A stretch of 64,000 nt of DNA from Corynebacterium stationis. GTDB lineage: Bacteria > Actinomycetota > Actinomycetes > Mycobacteriales > Mycobacteriaceae. Positions 41,672 to 49,874 of this stretch are shown one piece after another. The DNA lies in assembly GCF_001941345.1 (NCBI RefSeq), contig NZ_CP009251.1, positions 124,001 to 188,000 of the forward strand. Direction: 5' to 3'. Below the pieces are notes generated by a model. The model was not told the DNA's origin. It searched no databases and saw only the letters and a program-made list of their open reading frames with translations. A program made the position numbers and the translations under genes. The first letter of the stretch is position 1. Every line of letters begins with the position of its first letter.

Positions 41672-41697
41672 AGCTGATATTCTTTATATCAACATGG

Positions 41698-41726
41698 CGC
41701 CCCGCTCTCTTTGAGAGTTAGGGGCG
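41698..41726 (+). terminator. Terminator of the tartrate operon
   Basis: CGCCCC and GGGGCG enclose an inner CTCTC/GAGAG hairpin; TTTT follows directly. It lies 26 nt after the glxK stop. Confidence 0.85.
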
Positions 41727-41780
41727 TTTTCTAATTCGGGTTCAAAGAAGTTGTCTGAATGAACATATAACCTTTTCAGC

Positions 41781-42786
41781 ATGAGTAACTATCGTAAAAA
41801 GTACTTAACTATCGATGAACAAATCGAGCTTCTTAAGAGTCGGGGAATGGTTATCAATGACCATGATTATGCTTCGCGTCTGCTCTCAAGGGTTGCCTAC
41901 TACCGGTTGAGCGGATACTGGTACCCACAAAGAATAATCACAGGTGGAGTTAGGAAAGATCAATTTCTTCCAGGCACTACGCTTGAGTCAATTGAAGCAA
42001 TATATCTATTTGATAAGGATCTAAGGATCCATGTTTTTAAAGGTATCGAAAATAGTCGAGGTTGCCTTAAGGGCCGCTTTAGGAAATGTGATCGGTAAGC
42101 ACGGAAGCATGGCTCATACAGATCCAACGATATTTCGCACTAAATTTTCCGGTTATGATAGGTCACGGGGATTCTACGACCCGAAGTCCAACAAAAATAA
42201 TGACTCACATCAAACCACTATTGATAGCTTGGCGCGAAAAACTCGCCGCGCTAGACACGATTTCGTTCAGCATATTAAAGATAAATATGGACTTCCATTG
42301 CCGGTATGGGTAGTTACTGAAGTGATAGATTTCAGTGATCTTTCTAAATTATACGAAGGGCTTTTGGAAGAAGATCAGTGGAATGTTGTGAAGAAATTTA
42401 ACTTCGAGGACGTACTCGATAAAAATCCTGGAGGAGCCTCCAGAAAATTTGTAATCACGCTAGCGAATTGGCTTGAGGTGTTAACCTTCACGCGCAATTC
42501 TTGTGCTCACCACTCGAGAATGTGGAACGCAAACTTTACGCGTCAGATTTCTGCGACAAAGTTGCTTCCAGCAGAAGTGGAACACTTATCTTTAACTACT
42601 GATGCTCAAAGAGCACGAATTTATCCGGCATTAGTTGTGATTGCATGCATCATTAAAAGAATTGAACCTAATACTTCGTGGCATAGGGAACTAGTCACGT
42701 TGATGAACAAATTTGCAGAGACAGGACGTAACGAAGGCGAGATGGGTTTTGTGGACAATTGGCGGACCGAGTCCGTTTGGGCGTAG
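41781..42786 (+). pseudogene. Abi-family (AbiD/AbiF-like) phage-defence protein, frameshifted
   Basis: The first frame (41781-42098) begins NYRKKYLTIDEQIELLKSRGM, then DYASRLLSRVAYYRLSGYWYP and FDKDLRIHVFKGIE, the Abi_2 N-terminal pattern. At an A-run near 42048-42054 the protein passes into the next frame: IVEVALRAALGNVIGKHGSMAH..., then FTRNSCAHHSRMWN (the conserved RN...H HEPN-type motif) to 42786. Removing one A joins them as about 334 residues with a normal GIEIVEVALR junction. The gene is visibly AT-richer than its neighbours, so it was probably acquired. Stands alone between a terminator and amn. Confidence 0.85.
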
Positions 42787-42849
42787 GCGTCTCAACTCCA
42801 GAATCAAAGTGCAATCACGAGGTGTGAGGAACGTAGCTAGGATTGCCCT

Positions 42850-44271
42850 ATGAGCGATTTGCAGCATGCCCACACGGTAGAAGAGGCCATTGAGCGACTA
42901 GTTCAGCTGTACGATTCTTCGTGCGAGTTGGCAAGAAAATCCCTGGAGACAGGCGATTATGATGCTTACCGGCACGTGGTCTATCCGAAGATTGTGGTCG
43001 ATGTCCGCGAGTGGAGCCCCATCGACCGTTCACAGCCTTTTGGTTACGTCGATGAGGCAGGTCGATACAGTGCGACGATTTCTAAGCCCTATGTCATTCG
43101 TGACTATCTGCATGAGCAACTGACGCGACTGACGGAGAATTACCCCTGCGATATCTTCGTGGGTCAATCAGATGTGCGAATTCCGCCGGAGTACATCCGC
43201 AATATTGGGGATACTTCAGAAGCGCGCCGGGCGGGTGATGTTGCGGATGCAATTCCGCGTCCCACCTTGGATGAAGTCCACGACGCCATTATTGATGGTG
43301 AGTGGGACGCTTTCCACGGCGAAGAAAAGCCGCTATTTCATTTCGGGCCGCAGCGCTTCGATATCGCGTGCGCGCGCATTGAGCATTACACCGGCATTGA
43401 AATTGATACGGTGCAAAAGTTCATCCTCTTTACTAACTACGCCATCCACACCACCGAATTCGTGCGCTTTGGTTTAAGCCAGTTAGCTCAGGAAGACTCG
43501 CGCTACACGTCGATGGTGCTGCCTACCGGGGAAACGCTGCATTCTGATGATGCGGTCAATGTGGACTGTGAGCAGCTCACGCTGACCTCACGTTTTCAGA
43601 TGCCACGCTTTGACCTGGTTACCGCCGCGGGTGATGGCATCACCATGATCAATATTGGTGTCGGGCCTTCGAATGCGAAGACCATTACGGACTGCTTGGC
43701 TGTCTTGCGTCCAGAAGCCTGGATCATGATTGGCCACTGCGCCGGCTTGGATGGACGCATGCGCATCGGGGACTTAATCCTAGGCAATGCCTATCAGCGT
43801 CAAGACAACCTCTTGGATGGATACGTGGGCTCTCATAACCCGATTCCCGCCATCCCTGAGGTGCAGCGCATGCTGGAGGCGTCCGTCGATGAAATTTACG
43901 GCACCAATAAAACTCTGATGCGTACTGGCACTGTGCTTTCCACCGATGACCGCAATTGGGAGTGGCGCACGAGCCGGCAGCTATGGGAATGGTTAAAGGC
44001 ATCCACTGCGGTGGCCGTGGATATGGAATCCTGCACGATTGCTGCCAATGGCTACCGTTACCGCGTTCCCTACGGCACGTTGTTGTCCGTATCGGACTTG
44101 CCGCTGCATGCGGTTCCAAAACTTCCGGCACAAGCGCAGGCATTTTATTCGAACTCTAAAGAGGCTCACGTGATGTGTGCAGTGCGCACGGTCGAGCAGC
44201 TGGCGGATAACCCGCAGCGGCTGCATACGCGTAAGTTACGCCGGACTATCGGTGAGGTGCCCTTCCGCTAA
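42850..44271 (+). CDS. amn: AMP nucleosidase
   Basis: Amn splits AMP into adenine and ribose 5-phosphate, controlling purine nucleotide pools. The 473-residue length is typical: N-terminal regulatory domain (~1-185) and a C-terminal nucleoside-phosphorylase-like catalytic domain with NIGVGPSNAKTITDCLAVLRPEAWIMIGHCAGL, DLILGNAYQR, AVDMESCTIAANGYRYRVPYGTLLSVSDLPLH. TAGGAT lies 6 nt before the ATG, a leaderless arrangement. It stands alone, with 63 nt upstream to the Abi relic and 130 nt to hmuO. Confidence 0.95.
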   Translation: MSDLQHAHTVEEAIERLVQLYDSSCELARKSLETGDYDAYRHVVYPKIVVDVREWSPIDRSQPFGYVDEAGRYSATISKPYVIRDYLHEQLTRLTENYPCDIFVGQSDVRIPPEYIRNIGDTSEARRAGDVADAIPRPTLDEVHDAIIDGEWDAFHGEEKPLFHFGPQRFDIACARIEHYTGIEIDTVQKFILFTNYAIHTTEFVRFGLSQLAQEDSRYTSMVLPTGETLHSDDAVNVDCEQLTLTSRFQMPRFDLVTAAGDGITMINIGVGPSNAKTITDCLAVLRPEAWIMIGHCAGLDGRMRIGDLILGNAYQRQDNLLDGYVGSHNPIPAIPEVQRMLEASVDEIYGTNKTLMRTGTVLSTDDRNWEWRTSRQLWEWLKASTAVAVDMESCTIAANGYRYRVPYGTLLSVSDLPLHAVPKLPAQAQAFYSNSKEAHVMCAVRTVEQLADNPQRLHTRKLRRTIGEVPFR

Positions 44272-44310
44272 ACGCGGGGTGCAACTTTCGGAGGAACTTT
44301 AGCCCGGGCA

Positions 44311-44340
44311 TTGCGCTTTAGGTAATCCTAACCTTATAGT
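44311..44340 (+). promoter_or_regulatory. hmuO promoter with DtxR box
   Basis: -35 TTGCGC (44311-44316), 18-bp spacer, -10 TATAGT (44335-44340). The spacer holds 44318-44336, matching the 19-bp DtxR consensus at 16 positions. Iron-bound DtxR should repress hmuO, as established in C. diphtheriae. Confidence 0.85.
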
Positions 44341-44401
44341 TGGGTTCAATTGCATCACCGATTGTCCCAGAAGAAGGGATATCTCTTAAAGGAGAACAAC
44401 C

Positions 44402-45058
44402 ATGACTGTTACAACCTCGCAGCCATTGTCCGCAGTGCTGAAGGAAGCTACCGCCACCGCGCATGAGGATGCAGAAGGCTCCCGCTTTATGGAGGAGCTG
44501 TTGGGCGGAAAGCTCAACACTGAAGCGGTTGCTGAATTTACCGGTCAGTTGTGGTTTATTTACGAAGCTTTGGAACGCGCCGTTCGCGCAATTGAGGACC
44601 ATCCGCTGGCGGACTCGATTGTTGACCGTCGTCTCGAGCGTCAGGTGTCCCTGGAGGCTGACCTCGCAGGCCTGTACGGTGCGAACTGGCGCGATGCTAT
44701 CCGTATCCTGCCGGCGACCATGAGGTACGTCTCTCGTTTGGAAGAGCTTACCGGCACCGGCGATCCGGTACCGGTGATCGCTCACCACTATGTGCGCTAC
44801 CTTGGTGATGTTTCTGGCGGTCAGGTAATCGCTGCTCGGTTGGGTGCCTACTACGACATCGATCCAGAGTCATTGAACTTCTATGACTTCTCCGCTATTG
44901 GCAAGATTCCTCCATACCGTTCGAGCTACCGTACGGCCCTGGATGAGCTGGATCTAAATGAGGAACAGCGCGAGAATCTGCTGGAAGAGGCTCGCATGGC
45001 TTTCGGCTTCAACTCTGGCGTATTTGCTGATTTGGCTAAGCGGCACTGCGCTCAGTAA
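44402..45058 (+). CDS. hmuO: Heme oxygenase
   Basis: HmuO opens heme to biliverdin, CO and free iron, letting the cell use host or environmental heme as an iron source. The 218-residue protein has the proximal His in ATATAHEDAEGSRFMEELLGG (His21), and the distal-helix motif YLGDVSGGQVIA with its flexible glycines, as in the C. diphtheriae enzyme. AAGGAG lies 8 nt before the ATG at 44402. Heme uptake genes (hmuTUV) are not in the window. It is monocistronic, between a DtxR-controlled promoter and a terminator. Confidence 0.96.
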   Translation: MTVTTSQPLSAVLKEATATAHEDAEGSRFMEELLGGKLNTEAVAEFTGQLWFIYEALERAVRAIEDHPLADSIVDRRLERQVSLEADLAGLYGANWRDAIRILPATMRYVSRLEELTGTGDPVPVIAHHYVRYLGDVSGGQVIAARLGAYYDIDPESLNFYDFSAIGKIPPYRSSYRTALDELDLNEEQRENLLEEARMAFGFNSGVFADLAKRHCAQ

Positions 45059-45077
45059 GGCGGACGTGCTGTGTCGG

Positions 45078-45117
45078 GCGCGGGTATCGAGTGAGAAAAT
45101 CAACTCGGCACCCGCGC
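45078..45117 (+). terminator. Terminator of hmuO
   Basis: GCGCGGGT pairs with ACCCGCGC, with an inner CGAGT/ACTCG stem, followed by TTTTT. Confidence 0.88.
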
Positions 45118-45367
45118 TTTTTCTATCTTGGGCACCCTTGCCGCTCCCCTGAAATTGGGTAGACGGAAGTTTCATAAAATCGTTATGAAGTAAATGCTAT
45201 CAAATCTGCATGATTAAAAACGTGTTATTACCTGAGTTTTTGGGTGAATTATCTTAGGGTTTCCCAATTTTGGCTGGCCTAACCTACGTGGCGCATAATC
45301 TCCAAACGCTTTAAAGTTGGTACCTGAACGCAGCGCACGAAAGAAAATACGAGGAAAGAGGAAGAAT
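45118..45367 (+). promoter_or_regulatory. ftn upstream region with DtxR box
   Basis: The stretch holds no gene. At 45269-45287 a sequence matches the DtxR consensus at 15 of 19 positions, and a weaker TTAGGG-led half site lies just upstream (near 45254). A CATAATC -10-like box lies at about 45293-45299, so the DtxR box is at or upstream of the -35, the place expected for activation of ferritin genes by DtxR/IdeR. Confidence 0.6.
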
Positions 45368-45868
45368 ATGAACGAGAAGCTCATCACCGCAATCAACAAC
45401 CAGGTCACCAACGAGCACCAGGCTGCAATGATCTACACCCAGCTCGGCTACGAGATGGACGATCTGTCCTTCCCAGGCATGCGTGATTGGTTCATGGCTC
45501 AGGCAGAAGAAGAGCGTGAGCACGCTCAGAAGTTCGCTGACCATTTGCTGGCTCGCGGCTACCGCGTTGAGCTCGGTGACATCACCATGCCTTCCCTGAA
45601 GGCAGCAACCCCACTCGATGCTTTCGAGGCATCTTACGCTCACGAGCAGAAGGTCTCCGAGGATATTCGCGAGATCGTCCGCATCGCTGACGAAGTTCAG
45701 GACTTGGACTCCCGCTCCATCTTGAACTGGTTCATGAATGAGCAGATTGAGGAAGAGGACACTGTTTCTGAAATTATCGACCAGATCAAGCTGGTTGGCA
45801 ACGACGGCGCTGGCCTGCTACGTATCGACCGGGGCCTATCTTCCCGTCAGCCTGCAATCGACGCATAA
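45368..45868 (+). CDS. ftn: Ferritin
   Basis: A 166-residue non-heme ferritin that oxidises and stores iron in a 24-subunit shell. The di-iron centre residues appear in NEHQAAMIYTQLGYEMDD (first helix Glu), AEEEREHAQKF (Glu and ExxH), and NWFMNEQIEEEDTVSEI. GAGGAAGA precedes the ATG at 45368; the frame open from 45317 is not used. It follows hmuO, so heme iron release and iron storage are side by side but on separate transcripts with opposite expected responses to DtxR. Confidence 0.95.
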   Translation: MNEKLITAINNQVTNEHQAAMIYTQLGYEMDDLSFPGMRDWFMAQAEEEREHAQKFADHLLARGYRVELGDITMPSLKAATPLDAFEASYAHEQKVSEDIREIVRIADEVQDLDSRSILNWFMNEQIEEEDTVSEIIDQIKLVGNDGAGLLRIDRGLSSRQPAIDA

Positions 45869-45892
45869 ATCCGCTGCCGATAAATAGATAGT

Positions 45893-45930
45893 CCCGCCCA
45901 TTACTTACTCTTGAGTATGTAGTGGGCGGG
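45893..45930 (+). terminator. Terminator of ftn
   Basis: CCCGCCCATTAC pairs with GTAGTGGGCGGG (one G-T pair), followed by TTTATTT. Confidence 0.85.
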
Positions 45931-46026
45931 TTTATTTGTGAAGTAGTTCATTGAATCAATAACATCTCGGTATATTTATGCAGATTCTCTTTCATTTACC
46001 CGATAAGGAATGGAAGAATACTTGCT

Positions 46027-46491
46027 ATGTCACCAAAGCAAAAGATCGCGTTGTGTGCGTTCCTCATTAGTTTGGGGTTTGCCATGTTATGCGGAGCAAC
46101 CCTCATGGTTACCCAAGTGGCCTTGGGGACCTTTCTTTTCGCGTTTTCCCTCATGCTCTCCCCGTTAGCCGCCATTTTCATGCTGCTGGTTAGCTGGTAC
46201 ATGAATGTCGGTTCTATTTCGAAGGCCCTCTTTGGCTTGAGTGGAACATTGGTGTTGGCGTCTTTGGCTTTTGCCGTTTTCACCCCCTTTGGCACGCTGC
46301 CGAGAATCAGCATTCCTGTGTTTATGGCCGGTACTGCAATTGGCGTCGGGGCGGTCTTACTGGTCAGCCCCTATGCCAAGCTAGGCGGACCTTTTAAGGT
46401 GTTCCATCCGCAATCTGGCACCGCAGTTACGACCACTGCACCTTCTACAACTTCCAGATCTTCGCAAAACCATCAGATGATCGGAAGCTGA
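46027..46491 (+). CDS. Small membrane protein, four helices, function unknown
   Basis: A 154-residue protein with four hydrophobic helices (about residues 7-27, 29-57, 63-84 and 91-112) and a polar Ser/Thr-rich tail of ~35 residues. No enzyme motif or known family was recognised. It stands alone after the ferritin terminator. The start ATG has no strong ribosome binding site; a -10-like box upstream may give a leaderless mRNA. Real gene status is supported by its length and the clean helix pattern. Confidence 0.7.
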   Translation: MSPKQKIALCAFLISLGFAMLCGATLMVTQVALGTFLFAFSLMLSPLAAIFMLLVSWYMNVGSISKALFGLSGTLVLASLAFAVFTPFGTLPRISIPVFMAGTAIGVGAVLLVSPYAKLGGPFKVFHPQSGTAVTTTAPSTTSRSSQNHQMIGS

Positions 46492-46562
46492 TAAACGCGC
46501 TCATGTTTCATTAAACTGGACCAGCACACGCCAATTGGCAAGGAACTGGTTAGAATCTAAAC

Positions 46563-47156
46563 ATGAGTACGAGAGTGTTATTTGACCTCTACGGGGTCTT
46601 CCTTACCCGCGGGGTAGAGGACTCTCTACTGCACATCACTGATGCGGTCAATGCAGAGGTGGCTCAACAATTTCGAAAAACATACTTGGAATTGCGCCCC
46701 GAATTAGAAGCCGGGCACATTAGTGATGAGCGGTGGTGGCAGCAACTCGCGTTGCGGTCCGGGGTCGACAATGGCGAAATCTCCGAAATTGCTCGTGCTT
46801 TAGAATCCACCTTTGAGCTCAGTGCCGAAGGCCTGGAGATGGCTTCTAAGGTCATGGATGCCGGCTTTGTCACAGGACTTTTCGCCAATATTTCACCCGG
46901 CCTGGCACAACTGGCCCGCGAAAGATTTGCTTGGATAGAAGACTTCGCTGCCGTTATTTTCAGCTGCGATATAGGAGTATGTAAACCCGACGCGGCAGCC
47001 TTCGACGTAGCGGTGGAATCTCTCGGCGCAACGGCCAAAGACACCGTGTATTTCAGCCCCACGCAAGAATTCGTCGATGCCGCACGGCAGATGGGCATCG
47101 ACGGCTTTGTGTATCAATCGCCGCAGCAGGTCTTTGAGGTGCTGGACGCTCTCTAG
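46563..47156 (+). CDS. HAD-fold protein with degraded active site
   Basis: A 197-residue protein of the HAD-IA (YihX/epoxide hydrolase N-terminal type) fold. Motif I reads LFDLYGVF, keeping the first Asp but with Tyr in place of the acid/base Asp; motif II is LFANISPG; motif III Lys is present (GVCKPDAAAF); motif IV, normally DD or D..N, reads YFSPTQEFVDAARQMG with no acidic pair. Mg2+ binding and phosphatase activity are therefore doubtful; it may be a binding or regulatory protein. TAGAAT lies 6 nt before the ATG. Overlaps the ROK regulator end by 4 nt. Confidence 0.82.
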   Translation: MSTRVLFDLYGVFLTRGVEDSLLHITDAVNAEVAQQFRKTYLELRPELEAGHISDERWWQQLALRSGVDNGEISEIARALESTFELSAEGLEMASKVMDAGFVTGLFANISPGLAQLARERFAWIEDFAAVIFSCDIGVCKPDAAAFDVAVESLGATAKDTVYFSPTQEFVDAARQMGIDGFVYQSPQQVFEVLDAL

Positions 47157-48355
47157 CCTCGCAGCGAAGCGCGACGACGCGGGGTCGGAGCCTCTGCCGG
47201 TGGCGAGCTAGGCTGTAGGGACAAAGGCACGCGCAGAAGTGGGTCTAGCGCTACAGCGCGCGCAATCGCGCGGACAATCTCCTGGTGAGTTGGGATCAAG
47301 CGCAACTGCAGGGCATGAATATCGGCGCCATCGCGACGCTCGGCGATGAATTCACGGATATGAGAAGCAAAGAGCTTTGCGGCACGAGGGTCATCAATAA
47401 ACGCCGATCCTGCCAAGACCACGGTCACAGGATTGTGCTCAACTACAAGGTCAGCGGCGATGGACGCCAAAAGACGTGCGCGTTCATCCAGGATGCTGCG
47501 TGCTGTCTCATTGTCTTCTGCGACCTCAGCGGCTTCAGACAAGGTGTTGACGTGAATATCGTCGACAGCCAAGGCGTCCAAGACAGCTTGGGTGGACACG
47601 TTGTCTTCTGATGCGGCATCTTTTAAGTTGAGTAACTCTGAAGAAATCGTTGGTAGTGGCACCAGCTGGGAGACGCCCTCTTTGGTGGATAGGGCAGCGC
47701 CAGTGGAGTCATCAGCGAAGAGAACCAATACGTTTTCTTGCTTATCTAATTCCGCGCTTTGGGTTTCCGAGCCCAAAATCGCCGGAATGGCAGAAGAGAC
47801 AACCACCGGAACATTGAACTGGTAGCGCAGTCGCTCAGCGATGTCTACGCCTTCCCAGCCCAGGTTCGAGGCCCATACGAGGCCGTCCTCATCGACGTTG
47901 CCCGAGGTAGTCACGCCGACGGAGACTAAGGTGCGCGAGATGCCAGTGGTGAGACGGTTTACGCCAGCCATGATGTGCTCGATGAAATCGGATTCGCTCA
48001 AGCGTGCAACCGGGGTCGCGATATCGTCTTCGCGCAGAGTGCGGCCCATGGTGTCGAATAATGCAATGTGGGTGCGCGAGGTGCCAATCGCGATACCGGC
48101 CAGGATCCACTTGCTATCAGCTACCTCTAAAGGAACGGTAGGACGTCCACGGCCCCGGGTGCGGGTGAGGTCGGTGCGTTCCTGCACCAGGCCAGCCTCT
48201 AATAACACTGCAGTAGCGCGGGTAATGGTGGGCTGAGATAGTCCAGTAGCCTCTACTAATTCGCTGCGCGTGATGATCGGATTGAGTCGCACCAAATGCA
48301 GGCAGCGCGCAGCAGGAGTTTGCGGAGGGGTAAAGACTGGACCTGGCTTAATCAT
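47153..48355 (-). CDS. ROK-family transcriptional regulator
   Basis: A 400-residue NagC/XylR-type repressor. The N-terminal winged helix is ITRSELVEATGLSQPTITRATAVLLEAGLVQE; the rest is a ROK sugar-kinase-like domain, with DESGLVWASNLGW-type loop present as GNVDEDGLVWASNLGWEGVDIAE. The DGTG phosphate-binding motif is altered (FADDSTGAAL), and the ROK zinc motif CxCGxxGC is absent, so it should not be a kinase and may not bind a classical sugar. The C-terminal ~25 residues are Pro/Arg-rich. Its target genes are not evident. Convergent with the HAD gene. Confidence 0.88.
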   Translation of the reverse strand: MIKPGPVFTPPQTPAARCLHLVRLNPIITRSELVEATGLSQPTITRATAVLLEAGLVQERTDLTRTRGRGRPTVPLEVADSKWILAGIAIGTSRTHIALFDTMGRTLREDDIATPVARLSESDFIEHIMAGVNRLTTGISRTLVSVGVTTSGNVDEDGLVWASNLGWEGVDIAERLRYQFNVPVVVSSAIPAILGSETQSAELDKQENVLVLFADDSTGAALSTKEGVSQLVPLPTISSELLNLKDAASEDNVSTQAVLDALAVDDIHVNTLSEAAEVAEDNETARSILDERARLLASIAADLVVEHNPVTVVLAGSAFIDDPRAAKLFASHIREFIAERRDGADIHALQLRLIPTHQEIVRAIARAVALDPLLRVPLSLQPSSPPAEAPTPRRRASLRG

Positions 48356-48484
48356 GAAGTCATACTAACCTGCCTAGACCGCATTGTCTAACAACGTCGA
48401 CCGAGCTGTCTACAGAAATTCAATATTTTAGATTCAACCTGCGTAAACCTGCGGGTTGTGAGCGATAGACCAAGTGGTACAGGT

Positions 48485-49219
48485 TTATAGATCCAAGATC
48501 TTTGGCAACGCTTGTGCTGCTGTGTCTTCCATCCACACCGTGGCAAGGTCCGTAAGCTCACTGCGCTGCGGGGATATCTCAATGATCGGCGTGCCCCGGC
48601 GGTGTGCAAGGGTCGGAAGTCCCGCCGCCGGCCATACGGAACCAGAGGTTCCCACGATGACTACAGCATCGGCCGACCGAATATTCTCTTCTGCCTTTTG
48701 CCAATGGTCCTGCGGCAGGGGCTCCCCAAACCACACCACGCCAGGGCGGATGGAACCGCCGCAGTTTCCACAAAGTGGTGGAGAAAGTCTTTCAACCGGG
48801 GTGTTCGGAAGCTCTATATCCTGCGGGTAGGGAAGGCGGCAGGAGGAACATCGGAAAGCGAAAAGCGATCCGTGAAGGTGTGCAACATCGCTGGATCCGG
48901 CACGTTCATGCAGGTTATCAATGTTTTGGGTCGTAACAGACACTGTGCGGGATAAGTTAGCAATCGCCTGGTGACCGGCATGTGGCTTAGCCTTTTGCGC
49001 CAGATGTGCGCGCCACAAATACCACGCCCACATGGGCTCCGGATCCCGTTGCCATGCCTCAAGCGAAGCCATATCCTGCGGGTTTACCCTTTCCCACAGC
49101 CCGGTACGCGCATCACGGAATGTGTCCAGGCCGGAATCAGCCGACATTCCGGCGCCAGTGAAAAAGTGCACGTGGGAGGCCGCATGAATGATCTCACGTG
49201 CTTGAGCCACGGTAGTCAT
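48485..49219 (-). CDS. Sirtuin, class III (CobB/SIRT5-like desuccinylase-deacetylase)
   Basis: A 244-residue Sir2 enzyme. NAD-binding GAGMSADSGLDTFRD, TQNIDNLHERAGS, catalytic His in HLHGSL, zinc ligands CSSC and CGNC, RPGVVWFGE and VGTSGSVWPAAGLP. The class III Tyr-x-x-Arg pair is present as YLWR (Tyr67, Arg70), which binds succinyl- or malonyl-lysine, so removal of acidic acyl groups is likely as well as deacetylation. It is the second sirtuin in the window, of a different class from the one at 33215. Divergent from the LOG gene with 26 nt between starts. Confidence 0.92.
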   Translation of the reverse strand: MTTVAQAREIIHAASHVHFFTGAGMSADSGLDTFRDARTGLWERVNPQDMASLEAWQRDPEPMWAWYLWRAHLAQKAKPHAGHQAIANLSRTVSVTTQNIDNLHERAGSSDVAHLHGSLFAFRCSSCRLPYPQDIELPNTPVERLSPPLCGNCGGSIRPGVVWFGEPLPQDHWQKAEENIRSADAVVIVGTSGSVWPAAGLPTLAHRRGTPIIEISPQRSELTDLATVWMEDTAAQALPKILDL

Positions 49220-49245
49220 GCTTGTCAGCTTATATGCTTTAAGGC

Positions 49246-49809
49246 ATGAAATCAGTCGCTATTTATTGTGGATCTTCTATGGGAAGCTCCCCGCGGTATG
49301 CGGAGGTAGCCAAAGAAATGGGCGAGGAGCTGGCGCGTCGCAACCTGCGGGTCGTTTACGGCGGCGGCAATGTGGGGCTTATGGGCACGGTGGCTGATGC
49401 TGCGTTGGCTGCTGGAGGGGAAGTCGTCGGCGTTATTCCACGCCAGCTGATTAATCGGGAAATGGCGCACGCGGGGCTGACTGATTTAGAGGTGGTCGAC
49501 ACCATGGCGCAACGTAAAACTCGCATGGAAGAGCTTGCCGATGCCTTCGTCTGCCTGCCCGGCGGTGTGGGCACCTTGGAAGAAGTGGTGGAGGTGCTCA
49601 CCATGCAGCAGCTTGGACACGTCCAAGGGCCGGTGGGATTGGTTAACGTCGATGGGTTTTGGGAACCTTTCGTGCGCACCTTGGAGTCGATGGTGGCTTG
49701 TGGTTTTGTGCAATCCCGCTACATTGATGCCATAGCGTTATCTTCGGACCCAGCGGAGATTCTGGACGAATTTGCTGGTTGGAGTCCAATTGGCGCCAAA
49801 TGGAGCTGA
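49246..49809 (+). CDS. LOG-family nucleotide phosphoribohydrolase (TIGR00730)
   Basis: A 187-residue Rossmann-fold protein. The LOG signatures are clear: YCGSSMGSSPRYAEVAKEMGEELARR, VYGGGNVGLMGTVADAAL and LPGGVGTLEEVVEVL (the PGGxGTxxE motif), with MAQRKTRMEELADAF before it. Such enzymes release the base from nucleoside 5'-monophosphates, including cytokinin-type nucleotides; the natural substrate in Corynebacterium is often AMP or similar. TATGCT ends 7 nt before the ATG (leaderless); an AAGG lies in between. Confidence 0.92.
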   Translation: MKSVAIYCGSSMGSSPRYAEVAKEMGEELARRNLRVVYGGGNVGLMGTVADAALAAGGEVVGVIPRQLINREMAHAGLTDLEVVDTMAQRKTRMEELADAFVCLPGGVGTLEEVVEVLTMQQLGHVQGPVGLVNVDGFWEPFVRTLESMVACGFVQSRYIDAIALSSDPAEILDEFAGWSPIGAKWS

Positions 49810-49874
49810 TGTGGACACGCCACGCCGTGGTTAAGGTGTGCACGCTGCATTATTGAAAGATAGACTTTGGCGAT

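Noticed and set aside
42031..42786. Second Abi frame as a separate gene
   Set aside because: It has no ribosome binding site, overlaps the first frame, and its start is the middle of the Abi_2 domain; it is the continuation of the frameshifted gene.
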